Source of the DNA: JBQTII01 sp052387905
Lineage (GTDB): Bacteria; Actinomycetota; Actinomycetes; Sporichthyales; Sporichthyaceae
Direction of reading: 5' to 3'
Length of the DNA: 32,054 nucleotides
NCBI GenBank assembly: GCA_052387905.1
Contig: JBQTIR010000014.1
Location: 1 to 32,054 of the forward strand
Shown: positions 25,243 to 32,054 of the stretch, in pieces
Numbering within the stretch: the stretch's first letter is position 1
Layout of the letters: each line of letters starts with the position of its first letter
Notes under the pieces: model-generated
Database searches by the model: none
The model's input: the letters and a program-made list of their open reading frames with translations, nothing else
What the model was told of the DNA's origin: nothing
Made by a program: the position numbers and the translations under genes

Positions 25243-25575
25243 GGTCCCCAGCGTAGGTGTCTGGGGCCTGTGAGCCCGCTCACGGCGTCACCGCCACGGC
25301 CAGCCGCCGATGACGCCGCGTCCTCGCGGGGCCGCGTTCGGTACTCATGGTGAGCTCGCTGCGCTCACTCACGGCGACCCGCGGCGATTGTTTCGGAATT
25401 CGCTCGCGTGTTTCGCAGTGCGCACCGAATGGCCCCCGCCCAGGTGCGTCAGCTGTGAGATCCACGCAACCAGACCCGAACCACGCGGCAACACGCACCC
25501 CCGACTCTCGAGGTCAACCGAGGAACCATCGCGCCCGGGCACCTGCAACGTCCGGGACCGACCGCAGGAGCCCCC
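25243..25575. other. Divergent control region between glpD and narK-like gene
   Basis: 333 bp without a gene. On the glpD side is the CRP-like palindrome at 25269-25284. A second inverted repeat, GTGAGC-N7-GCTCAC, lies at 25350-25368, and each is followed by a similar CACGGCG string. The narK-like gene has AGGAG (25566-25570) ahead of its GTG. No convincing NarL-, FNR- or GlnR-type box was recognised. Confidence 0.5.
25269..25284. promoter_or_regulatory. CRP/GlxR-like operator upstream of glpD
   Basis: TGTGAGCCCGCTCACG matches TGTGA-N6-TCACA except for the final base. If glpD mRNA starts at its ATG, the site covers about -27 to -42 and would overlap the -35 region, a repressing or class II-like position. 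It could also act on the divergent narK-like gene about 300 bp away. Confidence 0.5.
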
Positions 25576-27675
25576 GTGACGCTGGCCATGGATCGTCCCG
25601 CTGCCGACTACGAGCTCGCATCGCCGGCCATGCCGCCGCCGCCACCGCCCCGCAAGCATTGGATCGACGACTACGACCCCGAGGACGTCGAGTTCTGGGA
25701 GCGCGAGGGCAAGTCCATCGCCCGGCGCAACCTGATCTTCTCCGTCTTCGCCGAGCACGTCGGCTTCGCCGTGTGGACCATGTGGGCCACCCTCGTGCTC
25801 TTTCTCGGCCCGCAGTACGGCTTCACCCCGGCCGAGAAATTCACCCTCGTCTCGCTACCGGCCGCCGTCGGTGGCGCCATGCGCATTCCCTACACCCTCG
25901 CGGTGGCCCGCTTCGGCGGACGCAACTGGACGATCGTGTCCGCACTGCTCCTGCTGATCCCCACGATCGCCACGCTGTTCCTGATCCGTCCCGGCGTGGA
26001 TTACTCCACCGTGCTGATCCTGGGGGCGCTGGGCGGCTTCGGCGGTGGCAACTTCGCCTCGTCGATGGCCAACATCAATGCCTTCTTCCCCCAGCGGGAG
26101 AAGGGCTGGGCGCTGGGCCTGAACGCCGCCGGCGGCAACCTCGGCGTCGCAGTCATCCAGCTGTTCGGCCTGCTGGTGCTGGCGACCGCGGGCGCGGCGC
26201 ACCCGCGCTTCGTCGTCGCTCTGCTGATCCCGATGATCATCGGAGCGACGCTCGGCGCAGTGTTCTGCATGGACAACCTCACCTCCGCGACCAACGAGAA
26301 GGGCGCGATGCGCCAGGCGTGCCGGGAACCGCACACCTGGATCATTTCCTTCCTCTACATCGGCACCTTCGGTTCGTTCATCGGCTTCGGCTTCGCCTTC
26401 GGCCAGGTGTTGCTCGTGCAGTTCCCCGAGACGTTCTCGAAGATGGGCATGGTCAACGGCGCGCCGGGCCTCGTCCCGGACCCGGTCAAGGCTGCCTACC
26501 TGACCTTCCTCGGCCCGCTGATCGGCTCGATCTCGCGGCCCTTCGGTGGCAAGCTCGCCGACCGCCTCGGCGGCGCCCGGGTGACGGCCTGGAACTTCCT
26601 TGGCATGTTCACCTTCGCCCTGATCGCACTGACCGCCTCGATCCAGCATTCGCTGTCGCTGTGCCTGATCGGCTTCATCGGGCTGTTCGTCACCGCCGGG
26701 CTGGGCAACGGCTCGACCTACAAAATGATCCCGACGATGTTCCGGGCCCGCGCCGACGCGGCCATCTCCGCCGGCGCCAGCCCGGATCTGGCGGGGCGTC
26801 AGGCGCTACGACGCAGTAACGCGCTGATCGGGATCGCCGGCGCCATCGGCGCCTTCGGTGGCCTCGCAGTGAACATCGCCTTCCGCGAGTCGTTCCTGAA
26901 CAACAAGAACGGCAACGCCGCCTACGCGGCCTTCGCGATCACCTATCTGCTGATGGCCCTGGTGACCTGGGCGGTGTACCTGCAGCCGCGCCGCCTCGCC
27001 TCCGCGGCCGAGGTCCGGGCGGCCCGCGCCCTGCAGCTTCCGGCCCAGTTGAGCCCGGTCGAGCACGCCTCGACCTCCGCACCCCTGGACACGAGCACGG
27101 GGTACATCGCAACGCCGAGTGCTTACGCCGAGGACGACCTGGCCGCCGTGCGCGGCACAGTCAGCGGGACCAGACACGGCACCATCCAGGGGACCTTGAG
27201 CGGGGCATCACTCACGCTGATCGACGCCTACGGCGGCGAGGTGGCCCGCACCACCTCCGGACACGGCGGACGCTTCGACCTGCACGCCCCGGCCGGGCGC
27301 TACCTCCTGGTGATCAGCGCCCCCGGGCACGCGGCCCTTGCCCTGCTCGCCGAGCCGGCCCTGGGGGCGCAGACCCGCCACCACATGGTGCTCACCGAGT
27401 CCCAAGGCACGCTGGTCACGCCGAACGTGGCGGGGGAACTCACCGGGCAGGTCACCACAGCCGGCGGCGGAGTCGACTGCGCGCTGGTCACCGTCCTGGA
27501 TCCCACCGGGCGCGTGCTCACGACCGGACGTACCGACGCGACCGGGAGCTACCGGATCAACGCCGGCCGCGGCGGCATGCTGACCGTCACGGTGGCCGCC
27601 AAGGATCTCCCGCCGGTCGCCAGCAGCCTGCACCTGCGGCCCGGCCTGCAGGTTCACGACGTCCACCTGGGCTGA
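25576..27675 (+). CDS. narK: NarK-family nitrate/nitrite transporter with C-terminal tandem beta-sandwich extension
   Basis: MFS transporter for nitrate uptake and/or nitrite export, 699 residues; ordinary NarK proteins are about 400-470. The N-terminal tail (1-48) has a PPPPPP run. Twelve membrane helices span about 52-470, with both nitrate signatures: GGFGGGNFASSMANINAFFP (153-172) and AGLGNGSTYKMIPTMF (374-389). Arg103 in AMRIPYT and Arg321 in SRPFGG match the two substrate-binding arginines of E. coli NarK (Arg89, Arg305). Residues 471-699 add a linker and two carboxypeptidase-regulatory-like repeats, about 527-607 and 616-698, each with a D-x-x-G-x-(Y/F) turn (for example DATGSY, 654-659). 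The extension should be cytoplasmic. Start GTG at 25576 with AGGAG 5 nt upstream. No nitrate reductase genes are in the window. Confidence 0.93.
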   Translation: MTLAMDRPAADYELASPAMPPPPPPRKHWIDDYDPEDVEFWEREGKSIARRNLIFSVFAEHVGFAVWTMWATLVLFLGPQYGFTPAEKFTLVSLPAAVGGAMRIPYTLAVARFGGRNWTIVSALLLLIPTIATLFLIRPGVDYSTVLILGALGGFGGGNFASSMANINAFFPQREKGWALGLNAAGGNLGVAVIQLFGLLVLATAGAAHPRFVVALLIPMIIGATLGAVFCMDNLTSATNEKGAMRQACREPHTWIISFLYIGTFGSFIGFGFAFGQVLLVQFPETFSKMGMVNGAPGLVPDPVKAAYLTFLGPLIGSISRPFGGKLADRLGGARVTAWNFLGMFTFALIALTASIQHSLSLCLIGFIGLFVTAGLGNGSTYKMIPTMFRARADAAISAGASPDLAGRQALRRSNALIGIAGAIGAFGGLAVNIAFRESFLNNKNGNAAYAAFAITYLLMALVTWAVYLQPRRLASAAEVRAARALQLPAQLSPVEHASTSAPLDTSTGYIATPSAYAEDDLAAVRGTVSGTRHGTIQGTLSGASLTLIDAYGGEVARTTSGHGGRFDLHAPAGRYLLVISAPGHAALALLAEPALGAQTRHHMVLTESQGTLVTPNVAGELTGQVTTAGGGVDCALVTVLDPTGRVLTTGRTDATGSYRINAGRGGMLTVTVAAKDLPPVASSLHLRPGLQVHDVHLG

Positions 27676-27714
27676 CCTCGCCGGTGCGGACCGGATCCTA
27701 TCCGGCCCCACTGC

Positions 27715-27748
27715 TCTCCTCCTCGGCCGCACGCGGGCCGGGAGGAGA
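27715..27748. terminator. Bidirectional terminator between narK-like gene and guaB3
   Basis: TCTCCTCC...GGAGGAGA arms with inner CGGCC/GGCCG and one bulged T form a 13-bp stem around a short loop. It lies between two convergent genes, 40 nt after the narK stop and 75 nt after the guaB3 stop. Confidence 0.75.
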
Positions 27749-27822
27749 TTGAGCGCACACCCGAAGCCCGAAGCCACCTACGATCTGGGCTGACCCTCAC
27801 TCGGGGCTCGCTTTCCGACCAC

Positions 27823-28932
27823 CTAGGCGGTCACGACGACCTCGACGCGTTGGAACTCCTTGAGCTCGGAGTAGCCGGTGGTGGCCATCGCCCGGCGCAG
27901 GGCGCCGACGAGGTTCATCGAGCCGTCGGGCTGACGGGCCGGACCGTGCAGGATCTCCGCGAAGCTGCCGATCGTGCCGACCTGCATGCGGGTTCCCCGG
28001 GGTAGTGCGGCGTGGTGGGCCTCCGCGCCCCAGTGCCAGCCTTTGCCCGGGGCCTCGGCGGCACGGGCCAGCGGAGAGCCGACCATTACCGCGTCGGCGC
28101 CGCAGGCGATCGCCTTGGTGATTTCGCCGCTGGTGCTCATCCCGCCGTCGGCGATGACGTGCACGTAGCGGCCACCGGACTCATCGAGATAGTCACGCCG
28201 GGCTGCGGCGACGTCGGCGATCGCGGAGGCCATCGGCACCGAGATCCCCAGCACGTCGGCCGTGGTGTGTGCGGATCCCCCGCCGAAGCCGACCAGCACC
28301 CCGGCGGCGCCGGTGCGCATCAGGTGCAGGGAAGCCTGATAGGTCGCGCACCCGCCGACGATGACCGGGACATCGAGTTCGTAGATGAACTGCTTGAGGT
28401 TGAGCGGCTCAGCCCGACCTGAGACGTGTTCGGCGGAGACCGTGGTGCCGCGGATGACGAACAGATCCAGGCCGGCCTCGACGACCGCGCGCCAGTACTG
28501 GGCGGTGCGCTGCGGGGACAAGGCGGCCGCGGTGGTGATCCCGGCGTCGCGCATCTCCTTGATCCGGGCGCCGATCAGCTCTTCCTTGATGGGCTCGGCG
28601 TAGATCTGCTGCATCCGCGCGGTCGCCGCATGTTCGGGCAGGGTGGCGATCTCCGCCAGCAGCGCACTCGGGTCGTCGTAACGGGTCCACAGCCCTTCCA
28701 GATCGAGGACCGCGAGGCCACCCAGACGACCGATCTCGATCGCGGTCTCGGGTGAGACGACGCTGTCCATCGGCGCCACCATCATCGGCAGCTCGAAGTG
28801 GTAGGCGTCGATCTGCCAGGCGACGGAAACCTCTTCGGGGTCTCGGGTCCGGCGGCTGGGCACGATGGCGACCTGGTCGAACCCGTACGCCGCGCGGCCA
28901 CGCTTGCCCCGGCCGATCTCGATCTCGGTCAT
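27823..28932 (-). CDS. guaB3: GuaB3-family IMP dehydrogenase-related protein
   Basis: TIM-barrel relative of IMP dehydrogenase, 369 residues, without CBS domains. It begins with the GuaB3 pattern EIGRGKRGRAAYGFDQVAIVPS and has RRDYLDESGGRYVHVIADGG and ACGADAVMVGSPLARAAEAPG. Where IMPDH has the catalytic loop GSICTT, this protein reads GSAHTT (219-224), with His222 at the Cys position, so the thioimidate chemistry of IMPDH and GMP reductase is not expected. Actinobacterial GuaB3 proteins share this state and have no assigned reaction, whereas a cyanobacterial GuaB3 with Cys was reported to be a GMP reductase. The ATG at 28932 has AAAGG 5 nt upstream. It lies 110 nt downstream of guaB. Confidence 0.93.
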   Translation of the reverse strand: MTEIEIGRGKRGRAAYGFDQVAIVPSRRTRDPEEVSVAWQIDAYHFELPMMVAPMDSVVSPETAIEIGRLGGLAVLDLEGLWTRYDDPSALLAEIATLPEHAATARMQQIYAEPIKEELIGARIKEMRDAGITTAAALSPQRTAQYWRAVVEAGLDLFVIRGTTVSAEHVSGRAEPLNLKQFIYELDVPVIVGGCATYQASLHLMRTGAAGVLVGFGGGSAHTTADVLGISVPMASAIADVAAARRDYLDESGGRYVHVIADGGMSTSGEITKAIACGADAVMVGSPLARAAEAPGKGWHWGAEAHHAALPRGTRMQVGTIGSFAEILHGPARQPDGSMNLVGALRRAMATTGYSELKEFQRVEVVVTA

Positions 28933-29042
28933 GACTACCTTTCAGATTGTCGATACGCCGATGCGACGCAGGAGCGAGGCGCGACCTACGCACCGTTCCA
29001 CCGGCCGGGTCCGGCGCCGCCCGCGACGCCGATGACGCAGCG

Positions 29043-30581
29043 TCAGCGGCGGTGATAGTTCGGCGCCTCGACGGTCATCTGGACGTCGTGAGCGTGAGAC
29101 TCCTTCAAACCTGCCGCGGTGATCCGCACGAACTGTCCGCGGCGGTGCAGCTCGGCGATCGTTGCCGCTCCGACGTAACCCATGGAGGTACGCAGCCCGC
29201 CCGCGAGCTGGTGCACCACGGCCTCGAGCGGACCGCGGTAAGGCACCTGACCCTCGACGCCTTCGGGGACCAACTTCTCGTCGGAGTGCACGTCGTCCTG
29301 GAAGTACCGGTCCTTGGAGTAGGACCGTTCGCGACCGCGGGTCGCCATCGCCCCGAGTGAGCCCATGCCGCGGTAGGACTTGTACTGCTTGCCGTTGATG
29401 AACAGCAGCTCCCCCGGGCTCTCTTCGACGCCGGCGAGCAGGCTGCCCAGCATGACGGTGTCCGCCCCGGCCACCATGGCCTTGGCGATGTCCCCCGAGT
29501 ACTGCAGGCCACCGTCGCCGATCACCGGCACTCCGGCCGGCACTGCAGCCAGTGACGCCTCGTAGATCGCGGTCACCTGCGGAACTCCGATGCCGGCGAC
29601 GACCCGGGTCGTGCAGATCGATCCCGGCCCGATGCCGACCTTGATGCCGTCGGCGCCGGCGTCGATCATCGCCTGCGCACCTTCGCGGGTGGCCACGTTG
29701 CCGCCGACCACGTCGACATCGGCACGCATCGCCCGCAACTCACCGGACAGGCGGGCAATCATCTCCAGCACCGCGCGGGAGTGCCCGTGCGCGGAGTCGA
29801 CGACGAGGAAGTCCACGCCCGCCTCGACCAGGCTCATGGCGCGCTTGTAGGAGTCCTCACCGACGCCGACGGCGGCGCCCACGACCAGCCGCCCACGGGC
29901 GTCCTTGGTCGCGTGCGGGTACTTCTCGCTCTTCGCGAAGTCCTTGACGGTGATCAGGCCCTTGAGGCGGCCCGCCTCGTCGACCAGCGGGAGCTTCTCG
30001 ATCTTGTGGGTGCCCAGCAGTGCGAACGCGGCGTCGCGGTCGATGCCCACCGCCGCCGTGATCAGCGGCGAGGCCGTCATCACGTCACGCACGAGGCGGT
30101 TCGAGTCGACCTCGAAGCGCATGTCGCGGTTGGTGACGATACCGAGCAGGACTCCGTCACCGTCGACGACGGGCACCCCGGATATCCGGTAGCGCCCGCA
30201 CAGGGCATCCACGTCGCCGATTGTCGCGTCCGGACCGATCGTGATCGGCTGGGCGACCATGCCGGCCTCGGAACGCTTCACGACGTCGACCTGCTCGGCC
30301 TGGTCGGTGATCGAGAGGTTGCGGTGCAGGACGCCGACTCCGCCCTGACGGGCCATCGCGATCGCCATCCGCGCTTCGGTCACGGTGTCCATCGCCGAAG
30401 AGATCAGCGGCACCTTGAGCGTGATGCGGCGGGTGAGCCGGCTGGTGGTGTCGACCTCGTTGGGGACGACGTCGGAGGCCCCGGGCAGCAGCAGGACGTC
30501 GTCGAAGGTCAGTCCGAGCCGCGCGAACTTCGGCGGGTAGCTCTCGTGCTCGGCGCCGGATTCGGGACCAGGAATACTCAC
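29043..30581 (-). CDS. guaB: Inosine-5'-monophosphate dehydrogenase
   Basis: Oxidises IMP to XMP with NAD, the committed step of GMP synthesis; IMP comes from PurH and XMP goes to GuaA, both encoded in this window. 512 residues. The barrel begins at LTFDDVLLLPG (24-34). Two CBS domains lie at about 108-215. The catalytic loop GPGSICTT has Cys323, and the flap contains MATRGRERSYSKDRYFQ with the essential Arg-Tyr pair. Start GTG at 30581 with AAGG upstream. The guaB-guaB3 order and the upstream anti-sigma/sigma pair match mycobacteria (guaB2, Rv3411c) and Streptomyces. Confidence 0.97.
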   Translation of the reverse strand: MSIPGPESGAEHESYPPKFARLGLTFDDVLLLPGASDVVPNEVDTTSRLTRRITLKVPLISSAMDTVTEARMAIAMARQGGVGVLHRNLSITDQAEQVDVVKRSEAGMVAQPITIGPDATIGDVDALCGRYRISGVPVVDGDGVLLGIVTNRDMRFEVDSNRLVRDVMTASPLITAAVGIDRDAAFALLGTHKIEKLPLVDEAGRLKGLITVKDFAKSEKYPHATKDARGRLVVGAAVGVGEDSYKRAMSLVEAGVDFLVVDSAHGHSRAVLEMIARLSGELRAMRADVDVVGGNVATREGAQAMIDAGADGIKVGIGPGSICTTRVVAGIGVPQVTAIYEASLAAVPAGVPVIGDGGLQYSGDIAKAMVAGADTVMLGSLLAGVEESPGELLFINGKQYKSYRGMGSLGAMATRGRERSYSKDRYFQDDVHSDEKLVPEGVEGQVPYRGPLEAVVHQLAGGLRTSMGYVGAATIAELHRRGQFVRITAAGLKESHAHDVQMTVEAPNYHRR

Positions 30582-30629
30582 GTCGAGGGCACCTTCACAT
30601 GCAACGGGCGTGGGCGCGTGGATGAGCCC

Positions 30630-30635
30630 ATGTTA
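30630..30635 (-). promoter_or_regulatory. Predicted -10 element of guaB promoter
   Basis: TAACAT on the minus strand lies 49 nt upstream of the guaB start. A GC-rich hairpin (CCGCC...GGCGG, about 30659-30676) lies between the upstream stop codon and this hexamer and could attenuate read-through from the sigma operon. Confidence 0.35.
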
Positions 30636-30691
30636 CCCGCGTCCGTGCGCCCGCCGGCCCGCCGCAGGGGCGGCGGCGGACACACTCCAGT

Positions 30692-31576
30692 TCACTCCCC
30701 GACGGGTCCGGGCAGCTCGTCCGGCAGCGGCGAGAGGTCCTTGTCGGCCTTGTCCTCGAGGTTGTCTTCGAGCTTGTCCCCGAGCTTGTCCTTGGCCTCC
30801 CCGAGATCGGGCTGGACGGGCACCTCGGGCAGCTTGTCGGTCGGGTCGAGGGCGGGTTCCGGGACCAGGTCATCCGCGATCCGCTCCGGCAGCGTCCCGT
30901 CCATCCCGGTCGGGTCCGCGTTGCGTGCGCGTTCGCGCAACTCGGACAGATCCGAGCGCATCTTCTCCAGCCCACGTGCGTCCCGGAACTGGTTGCTGAA
31001 CTTGGCGAACCGGGTGTCGGCTTCCTCGATCAGGGTGCGCGCCATCGGTAGATCACCGGTACGCAGTGCTTTATCGGCCGAGTCGATCAGGCGGACCACG
31101 CGCTCGGCCTCGGCGGGGGTGTCGCTGCGATCCTGACCGGTGACCGCCTGGACCGCCCGGCGCAGCCCCTCGAACGGGCTGCCCTGACCACCGACGGCGG
31201 CCGCGACGCCGCCGGCACCGAACACGACGGCACCCGCGATCGCCACGGCAGCGGCCCGAGGCGCGAGCGCCCGACGGTGGCGGCGGTGGGAGACGAGGGT
31301 GGCCGTGGCGACGCCACCGCCGGCAGTAGCACCATCGGTGTCACGGGGAGCCAGCGCCACGGCGGACCGGGCCGGCGCGCGCTCGACCACGGCCTCGTCG
31401 GCGAGCAACGAGGCCAGCGGGCCGGGCCGGGCATCGACCTCGGCGGCGAAGGCACGCAGCAGTCCGGCGATCGGGTCGGCGCCGGTCACGGATCCGTGTC
31501 GCGAGCCCAAGGCGTCGAGCAGGACGTCGTCGGCGTGCAGTGCCGCGAACTCCAGGTCGTCGGTGCGCTCACTCAT
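30692..31576 (-). CDS. RsdA-like anti-sigma factor, single-pass membrane protein
   Basis: 294 residues. The N-terminal part (ADDVLLDALGSR, 15-26, then ADPIAGLLRAFAAEVDARPGPL, 33-54) matches the sigma-binding segment of M. tuberculosis RsdA (anti-SigD), which reads TDLLLDALAER. A transmembrane helix lies at about 105-128. The outer part (130-294) is a charged helical region with likely coiled coil and a Pro/Asp/Leu-rich acidic tail of DKLGDKLEDNLEDKADKD type. Its ATG overlaps the stop of the sigma gene (ATGA, 4 nt), so the two are translationally coupled, as for a sigma/anti-sigma pair. RsdA is degraded by ClpXP in mycobacteria; whether that holds here is not visible. Confidence 0.82.
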   Translation of the reverse strand: MSERTDDLEFAALHADDVLLDALGSRHGSVTGADPIAGLLRAFAAEVDARPGPLASLLADEAVVERAPARSAVALAPRDTDGATAGGGVATATLVSHRRHRRALAPRAAAVAIAGAVVFGAGGVAAAVGGQGSPFEGLRRAVQAVTGQDRSDTPAEAERVVRLIDSADKALRTGDLPMARTLIEEADTRFAKFSNQFRDARGLEKMRSDLSELRERARNADPTGMDGTLPERIADDLVPEPALDPTDKLPEVPVQPDLGEAKDKLGDKLEDNLEDKADKDLSPLPDELPGPVGE

Positions 31577-32054
31577 GACGCCTCCTCAGCTGCAAGTACC
31601 CGTAGGCGGTTCAGCGCGCGGTGCTGGGCAACCCGAACAGCGCCCGGCGTCATGTCCAGCGCCCGTCCGGTTTCTTCGGCGGACAGTCCGACCGCGACCC
31701 GCATGATCAGCAGTTCGCGCAGGTTGTCCGGCAGCTTGGACAGCAGAGCACGCGCGTGCTCGGCATCCTCGGCGGCGAGGGCCTGATCCTCCGGACCAAG
31801 GGCGGTATCGGTGGATTCCGGGAGAGTGTCGGTGGGAATGGCCTGACGCATCGCGGAGCGCTGCACGTCGGCGACCTTGCGCGACGCAATGCCGAACACG
31901 AAGGCCTCGAACGGGCGGCCCTCGTCGCGGTAGCGCGGCAGTGCGGTCAGCACGGCGATGCACGCCTCCTGTGCCGCGTCGTCCGCGGCGTACTCGGCGC
32001 CGGGCACTCGACCCAGGCGTCCTCGGCAATAACGCAGAACCATCGGCCGGATCG
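31573..32054 (-). CDS. ECF sigma factor, SigD/ShbA-like (5' end outside window)
   Basis: About 160 C-terminal residues are present. The frame continues past the ATG at 32043 to the window edge with Ile-Arg-Pro, and the sequence IRPMVLRYCRGRLG aligns with M. tuberculosis SigD (LRPTVLRYCRGRLG), so that ATG is internal. Region 2 shows DDAAQEACIAVLTALPRYRDEGRPF and FGIASRKVADVQR (promoter melting and -10 reading); region 4 shows LPDNLRELLIMRVAVGLSAEETGRALDMTPGAVRVAQHRALNRLR (-35 reading helix-turn-helix). The place upstream of guaB is that of sigD in mycobacteria and of shbA in Streptomyces, where ShbA drives transcription of the principal sigma gene hrdB. Confidence 0.92.
   Translation of the reverse strand, partial: IRPMVLRYCRGRLGRVPGAEYAADDAAQEACIAVLTALPRYRDEGRPFEAFVFGIASRKVADVQRSAMRQAIPTDTLPESTDTALGPEDQALAAEDAEHARALLSKLPDNLRELLIMRVAVGLSAEETGRALDMTPGAVRVAQHRALNRLRVLAAEEAS

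Noticed and set aside
23779..25353. 524-codon plus-strand open frame opposite glpD
   Set aside because: Antisense shadow of glpD; low-complexity Arg/Gly/Val/His protein without a family signature.

Overview
The window is very GC-rich DNA of an actinobacterium (Actinomycetota). Gene content and order match conserved actinobacterial chromosome blocks, with monomeric NADP isocitrate dehydrogenase, GuaB3, DUF3017 next to folD, a PerM-type membrane protein beside purN-purH, and a SigD/ShbA-like sigma factor upstream of guaB. The order pcrA/uvrD1, M23 peptidase, sucC, sucD, perM, purN, purH is the order seen around Rv0949-Rv0957 in Mycobacterium tuberculosis. Genus cannot be assigned from the sequence alone. 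No tRNA, rRNA, CRISPR array, prophage or insertion sequence was seen; this looks like core chromosome with some accessory insertions.

Region 1 (1-5.7 kb, minus strand): partial icd, mdh, a DUF3017 membrane protein, folD and an anchored protein of unknown function. mdh has a candidate TamR-like operator just after its predicted promoter and a 42-bp perfect palindrome after its stop. Region 2 (5.8-12.4 kb): purH-purN (last steps of de novo purine synthesis), a small DUF4190-like membrane protein facing perM with a long antisense overlap, and sucD-sucC (succinyl-CoA synthetase). Region 3 (12.4-18 kb): a 560-bp intergenic region with a CRP-like site, an anchored M23 peptidase, the helicase gene pcrA, and three small membrane proteins. 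Region 4 (18.2-23.1 kb): guaA, a divergent iron-sulfur photolyase/cryptochrome-like gene, and a CcdA-like membrane protein with a thioredoxin-fold lipoprotein. Region 5 (23.5-27.7 kb): glpD and a divergent narK-type nitrate/nitrite transporter with an unusual C-terminal extension, sharing a control region that has a CRP-like site. Region 6 (27.8 kb-end): guaB3, guaB, an RsdA-like anti-sigma factor and a partial SigD/ShbA-like ECF sigma factor.

Two metabolic themes run through the window: the TCA cycle (icd, mdh, sucCD) and purines/one-carbon metabolism (folD supplies 10-formyl-THF for PurN and PurH; PurH makes IMP; GuaB and GuaA convert IMP to GMP). The most notable non-coding signals are a 55-bp hairpin-forming repeat present in two opposed copies 10 kb apart, two 42-bp palindromic elements centred on CTATAG that follow mdh and purH, a tandem repeat made of copies of the guaA 3' end, and several start codons placed 6-8 nt after a TANNNT hexamer, as expected for leaderless mRNAs. 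No clearly new multi-gene system is evident; the strongest novelty candidates are the NarK fusion and the dispersed hairpin repeat.
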